64,000 bases of DNA from Terriglobia bacterium (GTDB taxonomy: Bacteria; Acidobacteriota; Terriglobia; UBA7540), in NCBI GenBank assembly GCA_020072655.1, contig JAIQGH010000001.1, positions 1 through 64,000 on the forward strand. The letters run 5' to 3'. The notes below the pieces were generated by a model, which made no database searches, had not been told where the DNA came from, and was given only the letters and a program-made list of their open reading frames with translations. The translations under genes were made by a program, and so were the position numbers. Of this stretch, positions 25,569 to 34,321 are shown piece by piece. The stretch's first letter is position 1. The number at the start of each line of letters is the position of its first letter.

Positions 25569-26487
25569 CATCGCTTGGCACGTACTCGCCATCCTGGGCG
25601 TGCTCCTCGCTATCTTCCTCTTTGGCGTCGTGCCGTGGTTTTTCACGAACCTCGCGACGCGTGGCCACTTTCACTATCCCGATCCCAACGACGGGAAGAC
25701 GCCCGTATCCTACGGCCTCAATTTCCGCTGGGTTGAGTTTCCATCCACGGATGGCATACCGCTCCGAGGCTGGTACATCCCCGCGCCGCGTAGACCGCAG
25801 GGAACCATCATCTATTGTCATGGCCTCAACCGGACGCGAACGGAAATGCTTCCCATGGCCGCGTTCGCAAACGCCTTGGGCTATGACGGTCTGCTCTTCG
25901 ATTTCCGCCACTCCGGGCAAAGCGGCGGCGACATCACCACCCTCGGCTATCAGGAACGCTACGATGTGCTCGGGGCGGTGCGCTTTGCTCTGGCCGAGGA
26001 GAAGGCGGCCCGGCCCGTGGTGGTTTGGGGAGTTTCGATGGGCGCCGCGGCGGCTCTTATGGCGGCCGCCGATTCGGAGGAAATTGCGGGCGTCATCTCC
26101 GACAGCACATTCCGGTCCTTCTCCGACACAGTTAAACATCACTTGAAGCTCTTCCTGCACTTGCCGGCTTTTCCCCTCGCCTACGAGGTTATCTACTGGG
26201 TAGCCTGGCGAGGCGGTTTCTCTGCTTCCGACTTCGACCTGGAAAAGGCTGTAGACCGGATCAGTCCACGGCCCATTCTGTTCGTTGCTGTCGAGGGCGA
26301 TCGGCGCATGCCCCCCTCAATTGCCGAAGCGCTCTATGCTCGTGCCTCGGGTCGGGGGAAGAGGATACTGATCGTTCCCGGCCGCCGGCACGGCGAGGGC
26401 TTTAACGAAGCGAGGGAGCCTTACGAGAAGGCGGTCGAGGAATTCCTGAAGAGTCTTGGCCCCGATGAAGTCCATCGGGGGGAATAA
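25543..26487 (+). CDS. Membrane-anchored alpha/beta hydrolase
   Basis: A 314-residue serine hydrolase of the alpha/beta fold. One N-terminal helix (residues 9-33) anchors it in the membrane. The nucleophile elbow is GVSMG (about residue 167), the oxyanion region YCHGLNRTRTEM, and a late acid/base pair is suggested by EGDRRMP and GRRHGEGF. It resembles bacterial relatives of ABHD/BEM46-type esterases. A TTG at 25543 is the predicted start; TTG 25564 is an alternative. The last residues (GPDEVHRGE) are encoded by a palindromic repeat. Confidence 0.83.
   Translation: MIRGSRILSIAWHVLAILGVLLAIFLFGVVPWFFTNLATRGHFHYPDPNDGKTPVSYGLNFRWVEFPSTDGIPLRGWYIPAPRRPQGTIIYCHGLNRTRTEMLPMAAFANALGYDGLLFDFRHSGQSGGDITTLGYQERYDVLGAVRFALAEEKAARPVVVWGVSMGAAAALMAAADSEEIAGVISDSTFRSFSDTVKHHLKLFLHLPAFPLAYEVIYWVAWRGGFSASDFDLEKAVDRISPRPILFVAVEGDRRMPPSIAEALYARASGRGKRILIVPGRRHGEGFNEAREPYEKAVEEFLKSLGPDEVHRGE
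26460..26480 (+). repeat. Palindromic hairpin inside the hydrolase 3' end
   Basis: CCCCGATG (26460-26467), loop AAGTC, CATCGGGG (26473-26480). The same palindrome with loop AAGTG occurs at 62661-62683 next to a GTAG-headed hairpin, so it belongs to a dispersed family. Here it forms the last codons of the gene. Confidence 0.65.
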
Positions 26488-26580
26488 GAGCAGGGGAAGG
26501 TGGCCCCGGCTTCGACTGACGAGGCGGGCGTCAACCGTCGCAGCCGGTCGATACACCGACGGGTTCGCCGGCCGCGGCGC

Positions 26581-27705
26581 TCATTGTGAGTTGAGCACCG
26601 ACTCATAGAGCTTTTCGTAACGGGCGATGATCTTGGGGGCGCAGAATTCCCTGGACGCGCGGTCGCGAGCGGCTTTGCCCATTGCCTCGCGCCGGCCGGG
26701 CTCCGCGAGGATCTTGAGCGTGCGCTCGGCCATGGTCCTCACGTCGCGCGGCGGAACCAGATAACCTTCGACGCCATCCGTAATGACCTCGCCCACCCCC
26801 CCCTCCCGCGAGCAGACGCAGGGCACGCCGCACGCCATCGCTTCCAGCGCCGCCAAGCCGAACGATTCCAGATCGCTCGGCAGAAGCAAGACGTCGGCGA
26901 GACCCAGCAGGTTCTGAACCTGGTTCTGCTTTCCCATGAACACCACGTCGCGCACGAGACCCTTCTCGTGGACCATCCATTCTGCGACCGTGCGCTCCGG
27001 CCCATCGCCGATAAGGAGGAGCTTAGCGGGGATCTCCTTCCGCACGATGTCGAAAATCTCGATGACGTCGGGCACTCGCTTGACCGGCCGGAAATTCGAG
27101 AGGTGGACAAGCAGCTTCTCGTGGGGGGCGGCGAACTCCCCCCGGCGTTCATGGTCCTCGGGCGGCTGGAAAACGTCGAAGTTGACAAAGTTGGGAATCA
27201 CCTCGACCGGCCGCTTGAGGTCGAATTCCTGCAGGGTGACTTCCCGCAGGTAGCGGGAGATGGCCGTCACGGCGTCGCTCTCCTCGATGGAAAAGCGCGT
27301 AATGGGAAGAAACGAGCGGTCGGCACCCACGAGCGTAATATCGGTTCCGTGAAGCGTGGTGACGAAAGGCAACCGGCGCGGCGCGAGCATGGCACGCGCC
27401 AGATAGGCGCTCACCGAATGGGGTATGGCGTAGTGGACGTGGAGTAGGTCCAAAGACTCATTGGCCGCCACGTTGCGCATCTTGGTGGCGAGCGCGAGCG
27501 TGTACGGCGGGTGGTCGAAGAGCGGGTAATCGAGCATCTCTACTTCGTGGAAGTGGATGCGCTCCGAAGCCGCGCTCATCCGCACGGGTACGGCGTAACT
27601 GATGAAGTGGATCTCATGGCCGCGCGCCGCGAGCTCCAGACCGAGCTCGGTGGCGACCACGCCGCTTCCGCCATAGGTGGGATAACAAGTGATGCCGATG
27701 CGCAT
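26581..27705 (-). CDS. bshA: N-acetyl-alpha-D-glucosaminyl L-malate synthase (BshA)
   Basis: BshA is a GT4 glycosyltransferase that joins GlcNAc from UDP-GlcNAc to L-malate, the first step of bacillithiol synthesis. The 374 residues start with the family block GITCYPTYGGSGVVATELGL. They contain LHVHYAIPHSVSAYLAR, TTLHGTDITLVGAD, the GT4 acceptor-side motif NFRPVKRV and the donor-binding ESFGLAALEAMACGVP. Length and motifs match BshA rather than generic GT4 enzymes. bshB and bshC are not in the window. Confidence 0.9.
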   Translation of the reverse strand: MRIGITCYPTYGGSGVVATELGLELAARGHEIHFISYAVPVRMSAASERIHFHEVEMLDYPLFDHPPYTLALATKMRNVAANESLDLLHVHYAIPHSVSAYLARAMLAPRRLPFVTTLHGTDITLVGADRSFLPITRFSIEESDAVTAISRYLREVTLQEFDLKRPVEVIPNFVNFDVFQPPEDHERRGEFAAPHEKLLVHLSNFRPVKRVPDVIEIFDIVRKEIPAKLLLIGDGPERTVAEWMVHEKGLVRDVVFMGKQNQVQNLLGLADVLLLPSDLESFGLAALEAMACGVPCVCSREGGVGEVITDGVEGYLVPPRDVRTMAERTLKILAEPGRREAMGKAARDRASREFCAPKIIARYEKLYESVLNSQ

Positions 27706-27734
27706 GAAGCCTGAACAGTCCGCCTGCGGGAAAA

Positions 27735-28274
27735 CTAAGAAGGGGGTCCCGATTTCTTCTTCTCTTTGGTGTCGGGTTCTTTTGCGTCGCTGCCCAACCC
27801 AAGGACCATGATCTGGGAGACGCTGCGGCGGTCCTCCTTGACATCGTAATAGACGATGACGTTCGTTCCCGGCGCCAGTTCTTTGAGCCCCAGCCGCGCG
27901 CCGGTCGCACTCTGGATGTCCATGTCCTTCTTGATCGGGAAGAACTCGGTCCCTTCACCTTCGACGGTCCTGACGGTCAAGAGTTTGCGTTTGAGATCAA
28001 GGGCCAGGACCTTGCCGCTGAACGCCTGGCGTGTCGAACCTCCCGCGATTTTGCCGATGACCGGCACTTTGGTTCGACGCTCGTCCTGCGCCCGCGCGGG
28101 GCGCCCCACGATGAAGAGGAAGAGATTCAGAATCAGGAAGCTGATCGCGACGACGCCCAGGCCGATCGAGGTAGGAAGCGTTGGCGGGCCCGGCTGGATC
28201 GGGCCGGCGATTTTCGCGCCGCCTTCTGGAGTGGGGGTGTCTGGGTTGGCAGCGTAGATCCCGGGTTGAGGCAT
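27735..28274 (-). CDS. Membrane-anchored protein of unknown function
   Basis: A 179-residue protein: a Pro-rich N-terminal stretch, one transmembrane helix (about residues 37-58), then a small beta-rich domain. That domain (FSGKVLALDLKRKLLTVRTV, ELAPGTNVIVYYDVKEDRR) resembles an OB-like or DUF5666-type fold in pattern only. The tail is Lys/Glu-rich. ATG at 28274. It lies between hfq and bshA on the same strand. Confidence 0.6.
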   Translation of the reverse strand: MPQPGIYAANPDTPTPEGGAKIAGPIQPGPPTLPTSIGLGVVAISFLILNLFLFIVGRPARAQDERRTKVPVIGKIAGGSTRQAFSGKVLALDLKRKLLTVRTVEGEGTEFFPIKKDMDIQSATGARLGLKELAPGTNVIVYYDVKEDRRSVSQIMVLGLGSDAKEPDTKEKKKSGPPS

Positions 28275-28425
28275 CGCAAGCCTCCTCTAATAGAATTCGG
28301 TCATGCCGGGTCTTGACGTGGTGATCGGAATCCCCTGCGACCGCCGCATCGGAGATCACGGATCAGCCCGGCCCCGCGAAGCCTGGGCGCAGCCGTCGGG
28401 CGTACCTCGCGGGCGCGATGCTCGA

Positions 28426-28764
28426 TTATTGGCCAATCTCCGCAGGGAACCCATTCCCGTTGCCGGGCTCCCGGGCTTCGGGGTCCTTGTACATGTACCG
28501 GACCGCCGATTTCATGATCAGGAGGTTGGGCTCGTTGGGGCGATGCACCTTGATGCAGTTTTTGTCATACCACTCGATGACGCCGCGAATGAACTCGCCG
28601 CCGTCGAGCACCACGACCATAGGGCTGCGTGCTTGCATCTGCTTCAGGTAGTAGAAGCTCTCGGCGTTGGTTTGCTCGGGGGGTACGGGCTTCTTCCGTG
28701 GCACGCGTACGCCTATCTGATCCTGGATTTCAGACAGGGTGGGACGAATGAGTTTGCGGTTCAC
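28426..28764 (-). CDS. hfq: Hfq-like Sm RNA-binding protein
   Basis: An Sm-fold RNA chaperone of the Hfq type, 112 residues. After a basic N-terminal arm comes the Sm1-like block [20 protein letters not shown]. The Sm2-like end is [13 protein letters not shown], where E. coli Hfq has a KHAISTVVP-type motif. The Sm core spans roughly residues 44-94. It is more divergent than proteobacterial Hfq and has a longer N-terminal arm. GTG 28764 follows AAGGAG by nine bases and is preferred to a TTG at 28803. Hfq pairs small RNAs with mRNAs; no partner RNA is identified. Confidence 0.78.
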   Translation of the reverse strand: MNRKLIRPTLSEIQDQIGVRVPRKKPVPPEQTNAESFYYLKQMQARSPMVVVLDGGEFIRGVIEWYDKNCIKVHRPNEPNLLIMKSAVRYMYKDPEAREPGNGNGFPAEIGQ

Positions 28765-28863
28765 TGTTTGACGCTCCTTGCGACCCCCACCAAGAGGGGT
28801 CAAAAGTTTGGGTTCCGCCCGAAGAGCCCTTGCTGACCGGACGCCCGCTTTCTTGACAAGCGA

Positions 28864-28982
28864 CGGCCCGTCTCGGTTTCTCGCGTATCAGGACAACCCT
28901 GCGCGGGAACTGACTGCAACTGGCTGATAGTGTACCACGGCCTTTCCCCCGACGGCAATCCTGATTGGGGCGAGACGGGCCG
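28864..28982 (-). promoter_or_regulatory. Long inverted repeat upstream of hfq
   Basis: CGGCCCGTCTCG (28864-28875) and CGAGACGGGCCG (28971-28982) are a perfect 12-base inverted repeat 95 bases apart in the 386-base gap upstream of hfq. On the minus strand a TACACT box preceded 18 bases earlier by TTGCCG lies inside. The region may be a structured leader or a small RNA. Nothing else is seen between 28983 and 29150. Confidence 0.4.
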
Positions 28983-29150
28983 GGGGAGCCCCTATGCTAG
29001 CTACTTTTTCGACAACAGCGTTTCAGGCAGGCTCACGCTCCTCAGCCTGGTTTGTTAGATGCGGAAACGGCAGAGTGGGGTTTCTATCCCCGATGCTTTT
29101 TCTGGGATAGCTCGTTCGCCGAGAAAAGCTCGAGACTCGAGGGGCAGGGC

Positions 29151-30251
29151 TCATTGGCTGCCGTCGAGGGCGGCGGGCGGGGTCAGGAGCTCGATAGCCA
29201 CGGTGTCAAGTCCCAGTTGCTGGTTTACGTTTCGGATCTGCAGGCGGCGCGCTTGATCGAGGCCGTCCTTCAGCAGTTCGAGGCCTCGAAGTCCCAGCTT
29301 TCCGGCCCAGACTTTGAGACGGGGCCGAACATCGACGTTCATCACCGCCGCATCAGAGCCAGCCTCCAGGACTTCCACCAGGTCACGAAGCAGGCTGTAT
29401 CCGGTCCGGAGAGTTTCCTCGAAGGTGTCACGGTCTTCGGAAAGCGCTTTGGTGGCATCGAAGAGCGCCTTCCAGTCAGGTGCGTGCGCCGAGCCGCGAG
29501 GGCCACTCACTGCCTCGAGAAAATCCAGCCAGGGGGCTCGCCGGCGTTCGAACTCGGTAGAGTCAAAGGCTTTTGCTTTCGCCACACTTCCGGCTGCCAT
29601 TCGCACCGCAAGCGCGCGCTGCGATTTCGGCACCTTGCCTTCTCCCGCCAAGAGTTCGTCGATCAGGGAGTCTTGAACCGGTTGGAAGTGGATCCGACGA
29701 CAGCGCGAGCGGATCGTGGGGCGAAGCTCGAAGGCGTTGGGGCAGACCAGAATCAGCGTGGTCGTGTCGGGGGGCTCTTCCAGAACCTTCAGCAGCAGAT
29801 CGATGGCCTGCCAGTGGATCGTCTGGGCATCGTCGATGACAAAAACGCGCCGGGGAAACTCAAACGCCCGGCTATAGGCCACGCGGCGCAGTTCCCGGAT
29901 CTGTTCGGTCAGGATGAAGCGCGTAAGGGGCTCGATCAGTTGCAGGTCGAAATAGACGAGGCCTTCGACGCGGCGCTGAGGGTCTTTTGCTTCGCGTCGG
30001 CGGGCCAAGTCTTCCCGCGTTGCCGCAAGCATCTCGTCGGCCTTGCGGCAGCGGGGGCACTCGCCGCAGAAGTCCCCCTCCGCCCCACGCCGCTCGCAGT
30101 TCAGCGCCTTGGCGAGCATCAGCGCGAGGGTCTTCTTGCCGACGCCGTCCGGTCCAGTGAAGAGCAGAGCCCCGGGCACTCGTCCGCTCGCCGCCATGGC
30201 GCGCGCGGCTTCGACAGCCTTCATGTTGCCGAGGAATGATTCGAAGCCCAT
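29151..30251 (-). CDS. holB: DNA polymerase III subunit delta' (HolB)
   Basis: The clamp-loader ATPase-fold subunit of DNA polymerase III. The 366 residues include a Walker A-like GPDGVGKKT (about residue 34), the zinc-binding cysteines CERR...CGECPRC (residues 52-68), VFVIDDAQTIHWQAIDLLLK as Walker B region and LEEPPDTTTLILV, the clamp-loader sensor region. The length is slightly above E. coli HolB. It lies downstream of tmk, the usual tmk-holB order, separated by an inverted pair of heptad arrays. Confidence 0.9.
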   Translation of the reverse strand: MGFESFLGNMKAVEAARAMAASGRVPGALLFTGPDGVGKKTLALMLAKALNCERRGAEGDFCGECPRCRKADEMLAATREDLARRREAKDPQRRVEGLVYFDLQLIEPLTRFILTEQIRELRRVAYSRAFEFPRRVFVIDDAQTIHWQAIDLLLKVLEEPPDTTTLILVCPNAFELRPTIRSRCRRIHFQPVQDSLIDELLAGEGKVPKSQRALAVRMAAGSVAKAKAFDSTEFERRRAPWLDFLEAVSGPRGSAHAPDWKALFDATKALSEDRDTFEETLRTGYSLLRDLVEVLEAGSDAAVMNVDVRPRLKVWAGKLGLRGLELLKDGLDQARRLQIRNVNQQLGLDTVAIELLTPPAALDGSQ

Positions 30252-30255
30252 ATTC

Positions 30256-30290
30256 TTCGGGACTCGGGATTCGGATTTCGGGGTTCGGGG
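30256..30290 (-). repeat. Heptad array upstream of holB, left arm of inverted pair
   Basis: Plus-strand units TTCGGGA, CTCGGGA, TTCGGAT, TTCGGGG, TTCGGGG. It begins four bases from the holB ATG. Bases 30277-30289 pair with 30321-30333 (12 of 13, plus one G-T). Confidence 0.86.
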
Positions 30291-30311
30291 AAGAAAGATG
30301 GCTTCGCGCTC

Positions 30312-31037
30312 TCAGCGAATCCCGGACCCCGAAACCCGAGACCCTCGCGCCCGCTGACGACGCGCCAGAAATGCATCAACTATTTCTTGTATCTCCGTCT
30401 GAACCTCAGCGACGGCCCGGTCGGCTTTCACCACCTTCACGCGCCGAGGGTCCTGTCGCGCGATGGCCAGATATCCGGCACGCACGCGCTGGTGGAATTC
30501 GAGCCCCGCGGCTTCAAACCGGCCGCGGGCGGAGTTGCGGCGGATTTCGCGGCCCTGCGCGCGCGCCAGCGCCACGCGCGGATCAAGATCAAGCACAACC
30601 GTGAGGTCGGCTTGAGTCCGGCCGCAGACAAGGCGATCGAACGCGCGCACGGTCTGAACGCCCAGTTTCCGCCCGTATCCCTGGTAGGCCAAAGAGGCGT
30701 GATTGAAGCGGTCGCTCACGACGATCTCTTTGCGAGCGAGTGCCGGCCGCACAACCTCTTCCAGGTGCTGTGCTCGCGCCGCATAAATCAGAGCGAGTTC
30801 GGCGAGCGGCGCAAGGTGCCCTGTTCGCGAGGCCAGGAGGATGCTCCGCACCTGCTCGCCCACACGAGTTCCGCCCGGCTCGCGGGTCGAGACGACGGTG
30901 AGACCCCGATTCCGCAAGTGGCGAACGAGCAGCCGCTGCTGGGTGCTCTTGCCCGTGCCGTCGATTCCTTCCAGCGTGATAAGCAGTCCGCGGCGTCTCA
31001 ACTTCGGAGCGTTTCCAGAGGAGTGATTTGATCTCAA
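30312..31037 (-). CDS. tmk: Thymidylate kinase
   Basis: Thymidylate kinase phosphorylates dTMP to dTDP. The 241 residues hold the P-loop LEGIDGTGKSTQ (about residue 28), the DRX motif SDRFNHASLAYQG, and a LID region REIRRNSARGRFE. It is about 30 residues longer than usual: the C-terminus after AFLARRQR is encoded by a heptad array, and the N-terminus may be over-extended. The TTG at 31037 is the longest start; a TTG at 31001 would give a more normal N-terminus. Confidence 0.9.
   Translation of the reverse strand: MRSNHSSGNAPKLRRRGLLITLEGIDGTGKSTQQRLLVRHLRNRGLTVVSTREPGGTRVGEQVRSILLASRTGHLAPLAELALIYAARAQHLEEVVRPALARKEIVVSDRFNHASLAYQGYGRKLGVQTVRAFDRLVCGRTQADLTVVLDLDPRVALARAQGREIRRNSARGRFEAAGLEFHQRVRAGYLAIARQDPRRVKVVKADRAVAEVQTEIQEIVDAFLARRQRARGSRVSGSGIR
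30319..30346 (-). repeat. Heptad array inside the tmk 3' end, right arm of inverted pair
   Basis: Plus-strand units ATCCCGG, ACCCCGA, AACCCGA, GACCCTC. It encodes the C-terminal ARGSRVSGSGIR of the kinase and is the inverted match of the array at 30256. Confidence 0.8.
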
Positions 31038-31162
31038 TCGAGCGAGTCATCATATCATCCTGGCTTTCATCCGAACAGCCTGCAAGGGTCGCACGCGGAG
31101 TCCGCGCACCGCGCGCTATGTCAGGATGGTAGAATGGCTGGCCGGCATCGGGGGGTAGCGCC

Positions 31163-31853
<691 letters not shown>

Positions 31854-31855
<2 letters not shown>

Positions 31856-31874
31856 GGCAGAAGGCAGAAGGCAA
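31854..31874 (+). repeat. Short heptad array over the yggS-type stop codon
   Basis: Units GAGGCAG, AAGGCAG, AAGGCAA. The stop TGA (31853-31855) overlaps the first unit. Confidence 0.7.
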
Positions 31875-31953
31875 CAACCCTTCGATGATGTCTGTTCTCG
31901 CGCGCGGGTCCGCGCGGAGGCCAGGTACAGCAGGTTTGAAACGTTCATTAAGC

Positions 31954-32003
31954 TCTGAGAACTGGCAACTGAAAGCTGAAAACTGAAAAACTGACTACTA
32001 CAG
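31954..32003 (+). repeat. Heptad array touching the YggU-type start codon
   Basis: Units TCTGAGA, ACTGGCA, ACTGAAA, GCTGAAA, ACTGAAA, then one inserted base and ACTGACT, ACTACAG. The next base starts the ATG at 32004. No Shine-Dalgarno sequence is present. Confidence 0.83.
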
Positions 32004-32324
32004 ATGCCCGAATTCAAGATCGAGCGAGAGAACGTTTCCTTCTGGCTAAAGGTGAAGCCACGCTCGTCGCGCGAGCGGTTGACGGTGGACTCCTCGGGCG
32101 AGCTACGGCTTGAACTTCAGGCGCCGCCCGCCGAGGGCGAGGCGAATGAAGCTTGTCTGCGTTTCTTCGCGCGTCAGCTCCGTTTGCCGCAAGCCTGCAT
32201 AGTTCTCCTCGCCGGCGAAAAGGCGCGCCGCAAGCTGCTTCGTATCACCGGGCATTCGGCGGAAGAAACGGTGACAAAACTCAAAGCGCTGGCGGGGCAG
32301 GGAAGAGGCAGGGGGACCTCATGA
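32004..32324 (+). CDS. YggU/DUF167 family protein
   Basis: A small alpha/beta protein of the DUF167 (YggU) family, function unknown. The 106 residues show WLKVKPRSSRERL, LRLELQAPPAEGEANEACLRFFA and GEKARRKLLRITG, the conserved basic and acidic pattern. In many bacteria it follows a yggS-type gene, as here. The stop overlaps the next gene (ATGA). Confidence 0.87.
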   Translation: MPEFKIERENVSFWLKVKPRSSRERLTVDSSGELRLELQAPPAEGEANEACLRFFARQLRLPQACIVLLAGEKARRKLLRITGHSAEETVTKLKALAGQGRGRGTS

Positions 32325-33613
32325 GCCTGCGCGAGCGGGTGAACGAAATCCGCACGGGGTTCGAGCGCTCTTTCTGGGTGGCCAACTTCACGGAAGTATT
32401 CGAGCGCATCGCCTATTACGGGGCGAGCGCGGTCCTTGCCATCTACCTGAGCGAACAGCTTCACTTCTCGAAGGAACTCACCGGCTGGATGGTGGGGATC
32501 TTTGGTTTTGTGGTGTGGTTTCTGCCGGTGCTGGGCGGAACGTTAGCTGATCGCTTCGGCTTTCGCCGCGCGCTCATGTTCGCCTACTTGGTGATGACGA
32601 TCGGTTATTTTCTCCTCGGCTCGCTCTCCGCTCCTTGGATGCAGGGGATTCGTCACGCCCTGACGGACAAGTGGCTCGTGCTTGCCATCCTGATGATCCC
32701 CGCGTTGGGGCCTGCGGTTGTGAAACCGTGCGTGGCGGGGACAACGGCGCGCGCGTCCAAGGACAATGTGCGCTCCATCGGCTATTCGATTTACTACACC
32801 CTGGTGAATATCGGGGGCACGTTAGGGCCTGTCGTCGCCTGGCTGGTACGCAAGCCGCTGGGGCTGGGCATGGAAAACGTCTTTCGCGTATCCGCTCTGA
32901 GTGTCTTCTTAATGTTCCTGGTGACACTCCTCTTCTTCCGGGAGCCGAAGCAGGCGGGCGAACAGCAGGTGGCGAGCGTTGCCGCGGCGATCAAAAACAT
33001 GTTTGTGGTGCTGGCGAATTTCCGCTTCGTGCTCTTTCTCATCATTTGGTCGAGCTTCTTCGTGGTTTTCTGGCAAGAATTCGTTTCCGCGCCGCTGTTC
33101 CTGCGCGGCTACGTGGATCCGAATGCCAACGCCGACCTGCTGCTTTCGGTTGACGCGCTCACGGTCATCTGCTTCCAGATCCTGGTCAGCTACCTGACCC
33201 GGAACATTCCGGCTTTCTCCGCGATGACGCTGGGGCTCCTCATCTCGAGCCTGTCCTGGCTGATTCTGGCCATTCATCCGAGCACAGCGGGATTCGTCGC
33301 GGCGCTCGTTGTCCTGGCGCTCGGGGAGATCACGCAGTCAGCGCGTTACTATGAATACATCTCGCGACTGGCCCCCTCCGGCCAGCAGGGGCTTTACATG
33401 GGCTACGCCTTTCTGCCCATCGCCATCGGCTACTTCATTGCCGGGCCGCTGGGCGGTTATCTGCTCCATTATTTTGGCGATGTCCTCGGCCAGCCGCAGC
33501 AAATGTGGTGGGTGGTGACGGGAGTCGGCATCAGTGGCGCTGTGCTGATGGTCGTTTACGACAAAGTCTTCAAGCCGGGGGAAGCGAAGAGCGAAACACG
33601 TATCTCGGCTTGA
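32321..33613 (+). CDS. POT/PTR-type peptide or solute transporter of the MFS
   Basis: A 430-residue transporter with about 12 helices. The first helix carries NFTEVFERIAYYGASAVLAIYL, which matches the ExxERFxYYG proton-coupling motif of proton-dependent oligopeptide transporters. The loop GTLADRFGFRRALMFAYL is the MFS signature. Other features are PCVAGTTARASKD and the tail helices. ATG 32321 overlaps the DUF167 stop; the open frame extending to 32153 is a shadow. A di/tripeptide substrate is inferred from the family. Confidence 0.83.
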   Translation: MSLRERVNEIRTGFERSFWVANFTEVFERIAYYGASAVLAIYLSEQLHFSKELTGWMVGIFGFVVWFLPVLGGTLADRFGFRRALMFAYLVMTIGYFLLGSLSAPWMQGIRHALTDKWLVLAILMIPALGPAVVKPCVAGTTARASKDNVRSIGYSIYYTLVNIGGTLGPVVAWLVRKPLGLGMENVFRVSALSVFLMFLVTLLFFREPKQAGEQQVASVAAAIKNMFVVLANFRFVLFLIIWSSFFVVFWQEFVSAPLFLRGYVDPNANADLLLSVDALTVICFQILVSYLTRNIPAFSAMTLGLLISSLSWLILAIHPSTAGFVAALVVLALGEITQSARYYEYISRLAPSGQQGLYMGYAFLPIAIGYFIAGPLGGYLLHYFGDVLGQPQQMWWVVTGVGISGAVLMVVYDKVFKPGEAKSETRISA

Positions 33614-33625
33614 GCCGATGCGGAA

Positions 33626-34223
33626 GGGCACGACTTCAGTCGCGCCTCCAAATCCCTTGTGCTTAGGACACTTCCGGGGCTTCAGCCCCTGAGCTGTTGA
33701 TGTGGTGAAACCCTCCCATCCTGGGGCCTGGCGGACATTCTTCGTGACATCCGCTACTTGGGAGAGACGCTCACTGTTTCAGTCGGAGCGAATGGCGAAT
33801 TTGTTCCTCGACGTGCTTTTCCATTATCGAACCCGCGGCTGCTATCATCTCCACGAATTCGTGCTCATGCCCGACCATTTTCACTTGCTCATTTCGCTGG
33901 AACCGGGGATGAGTGTCGAGCGCGCTGTGCAATTTCTGAAGGGCGGCTTTTCATTCCGTGCCGGAAAGGAGCTGGGGCTCAAGGGTGAATTGTGGCAGCG
34001 GGGGTTTACGGACCATTTCGTTAAGGACTCGCATGACTTCCAAAACCATGCGACGTATATTCGGGATAATCCGGTTGAGGGCGGGTTAGTGGCGCGGGCG
34101 GAGGAGTATCCTTACTCGTCGGCTTGCCACACTTTTGATTTGGATGCGCCGCCTCCGCACCTCAGGGGCTGAAGCCCCGGGGTGAGCTTCGAGAGAGCTT
34201 TGTGGCACGACTGAAGTCGTGCC
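33626..34223 (+). mobile_element. REP/RAYT element: transposase gene inside nested inverted hairpins
   Basis: Four palindromes surround one gene in mirror order. The outer left hairpin is at 33626-33646 (CACGACT, TC, AGTCG core) and the inner left at 33676-33689 (GGGGCT, TC, AGCCCC). The inner right is at 34165-34178 (GGGGCT, GA, AGCCCC) and the outer right at 34204-34223 (GGCACGACT, GA, AGTCGTGCC). Left and right copies are inverted with respect to each other. The right inner hairpin contains the transposase stop codon in its loop. This is the layout of a BIME with its RAYT. Confidence 0.82.
33702..34172 (+). CDS. REP-associated tyrosine transposase (RAYT)
   Basis: A Y1-type HUH single-strand DNA transposase related to IS200. 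The 156 residues carry the HUH motif in EFVLMPDHFHLLISLEPG (about residue 64). The catalytic tyrosine is most likely in NHATYIRDNPVEGG (about residue 123), with KGELWQRGFTDHFVKD between. The N-terminus WRTFFVTSATWERRSLF fits the family. RAYTs are single-copy domesticated transposases thought to mobilise REP hairpins, and such hairpins flank it directly. GTG 33702 is used; GTG 33705 is equally possible. The gene looks intact. Confidence 0.88.
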   Translation: MVKPSHPGAWRTFFVTSATWERRSLFQSERMANLFLDVLFHYRTRGCYHLHEFVLMPDHFHLLISLEPGMSVERAVQFLKGGFSFRAGKELGLKGELWQRGFTDHFVKDSHDFQNHATYIRDNPVEGGLVARAEEYPYSSACHTFDLDAPPPHLRG

Positions 34224-34321
34224 CTTCCACCAAGTGCTGAAGCCCGCTCGAGAAGGAGGGAGAGGCATGGCGCCTGACCTCCTCTCGGGAGCGGCAAGTG
34301 ACTCGCTGAAGAGGTGAGATT

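Noticed and set aside
28960-29120. tRNA or other stable RNA gene between hfq and holB
   Set aside because: No cloverleaf or T-loop consensus could be placed on either strand; only the 12-base inverted repeat stands out.
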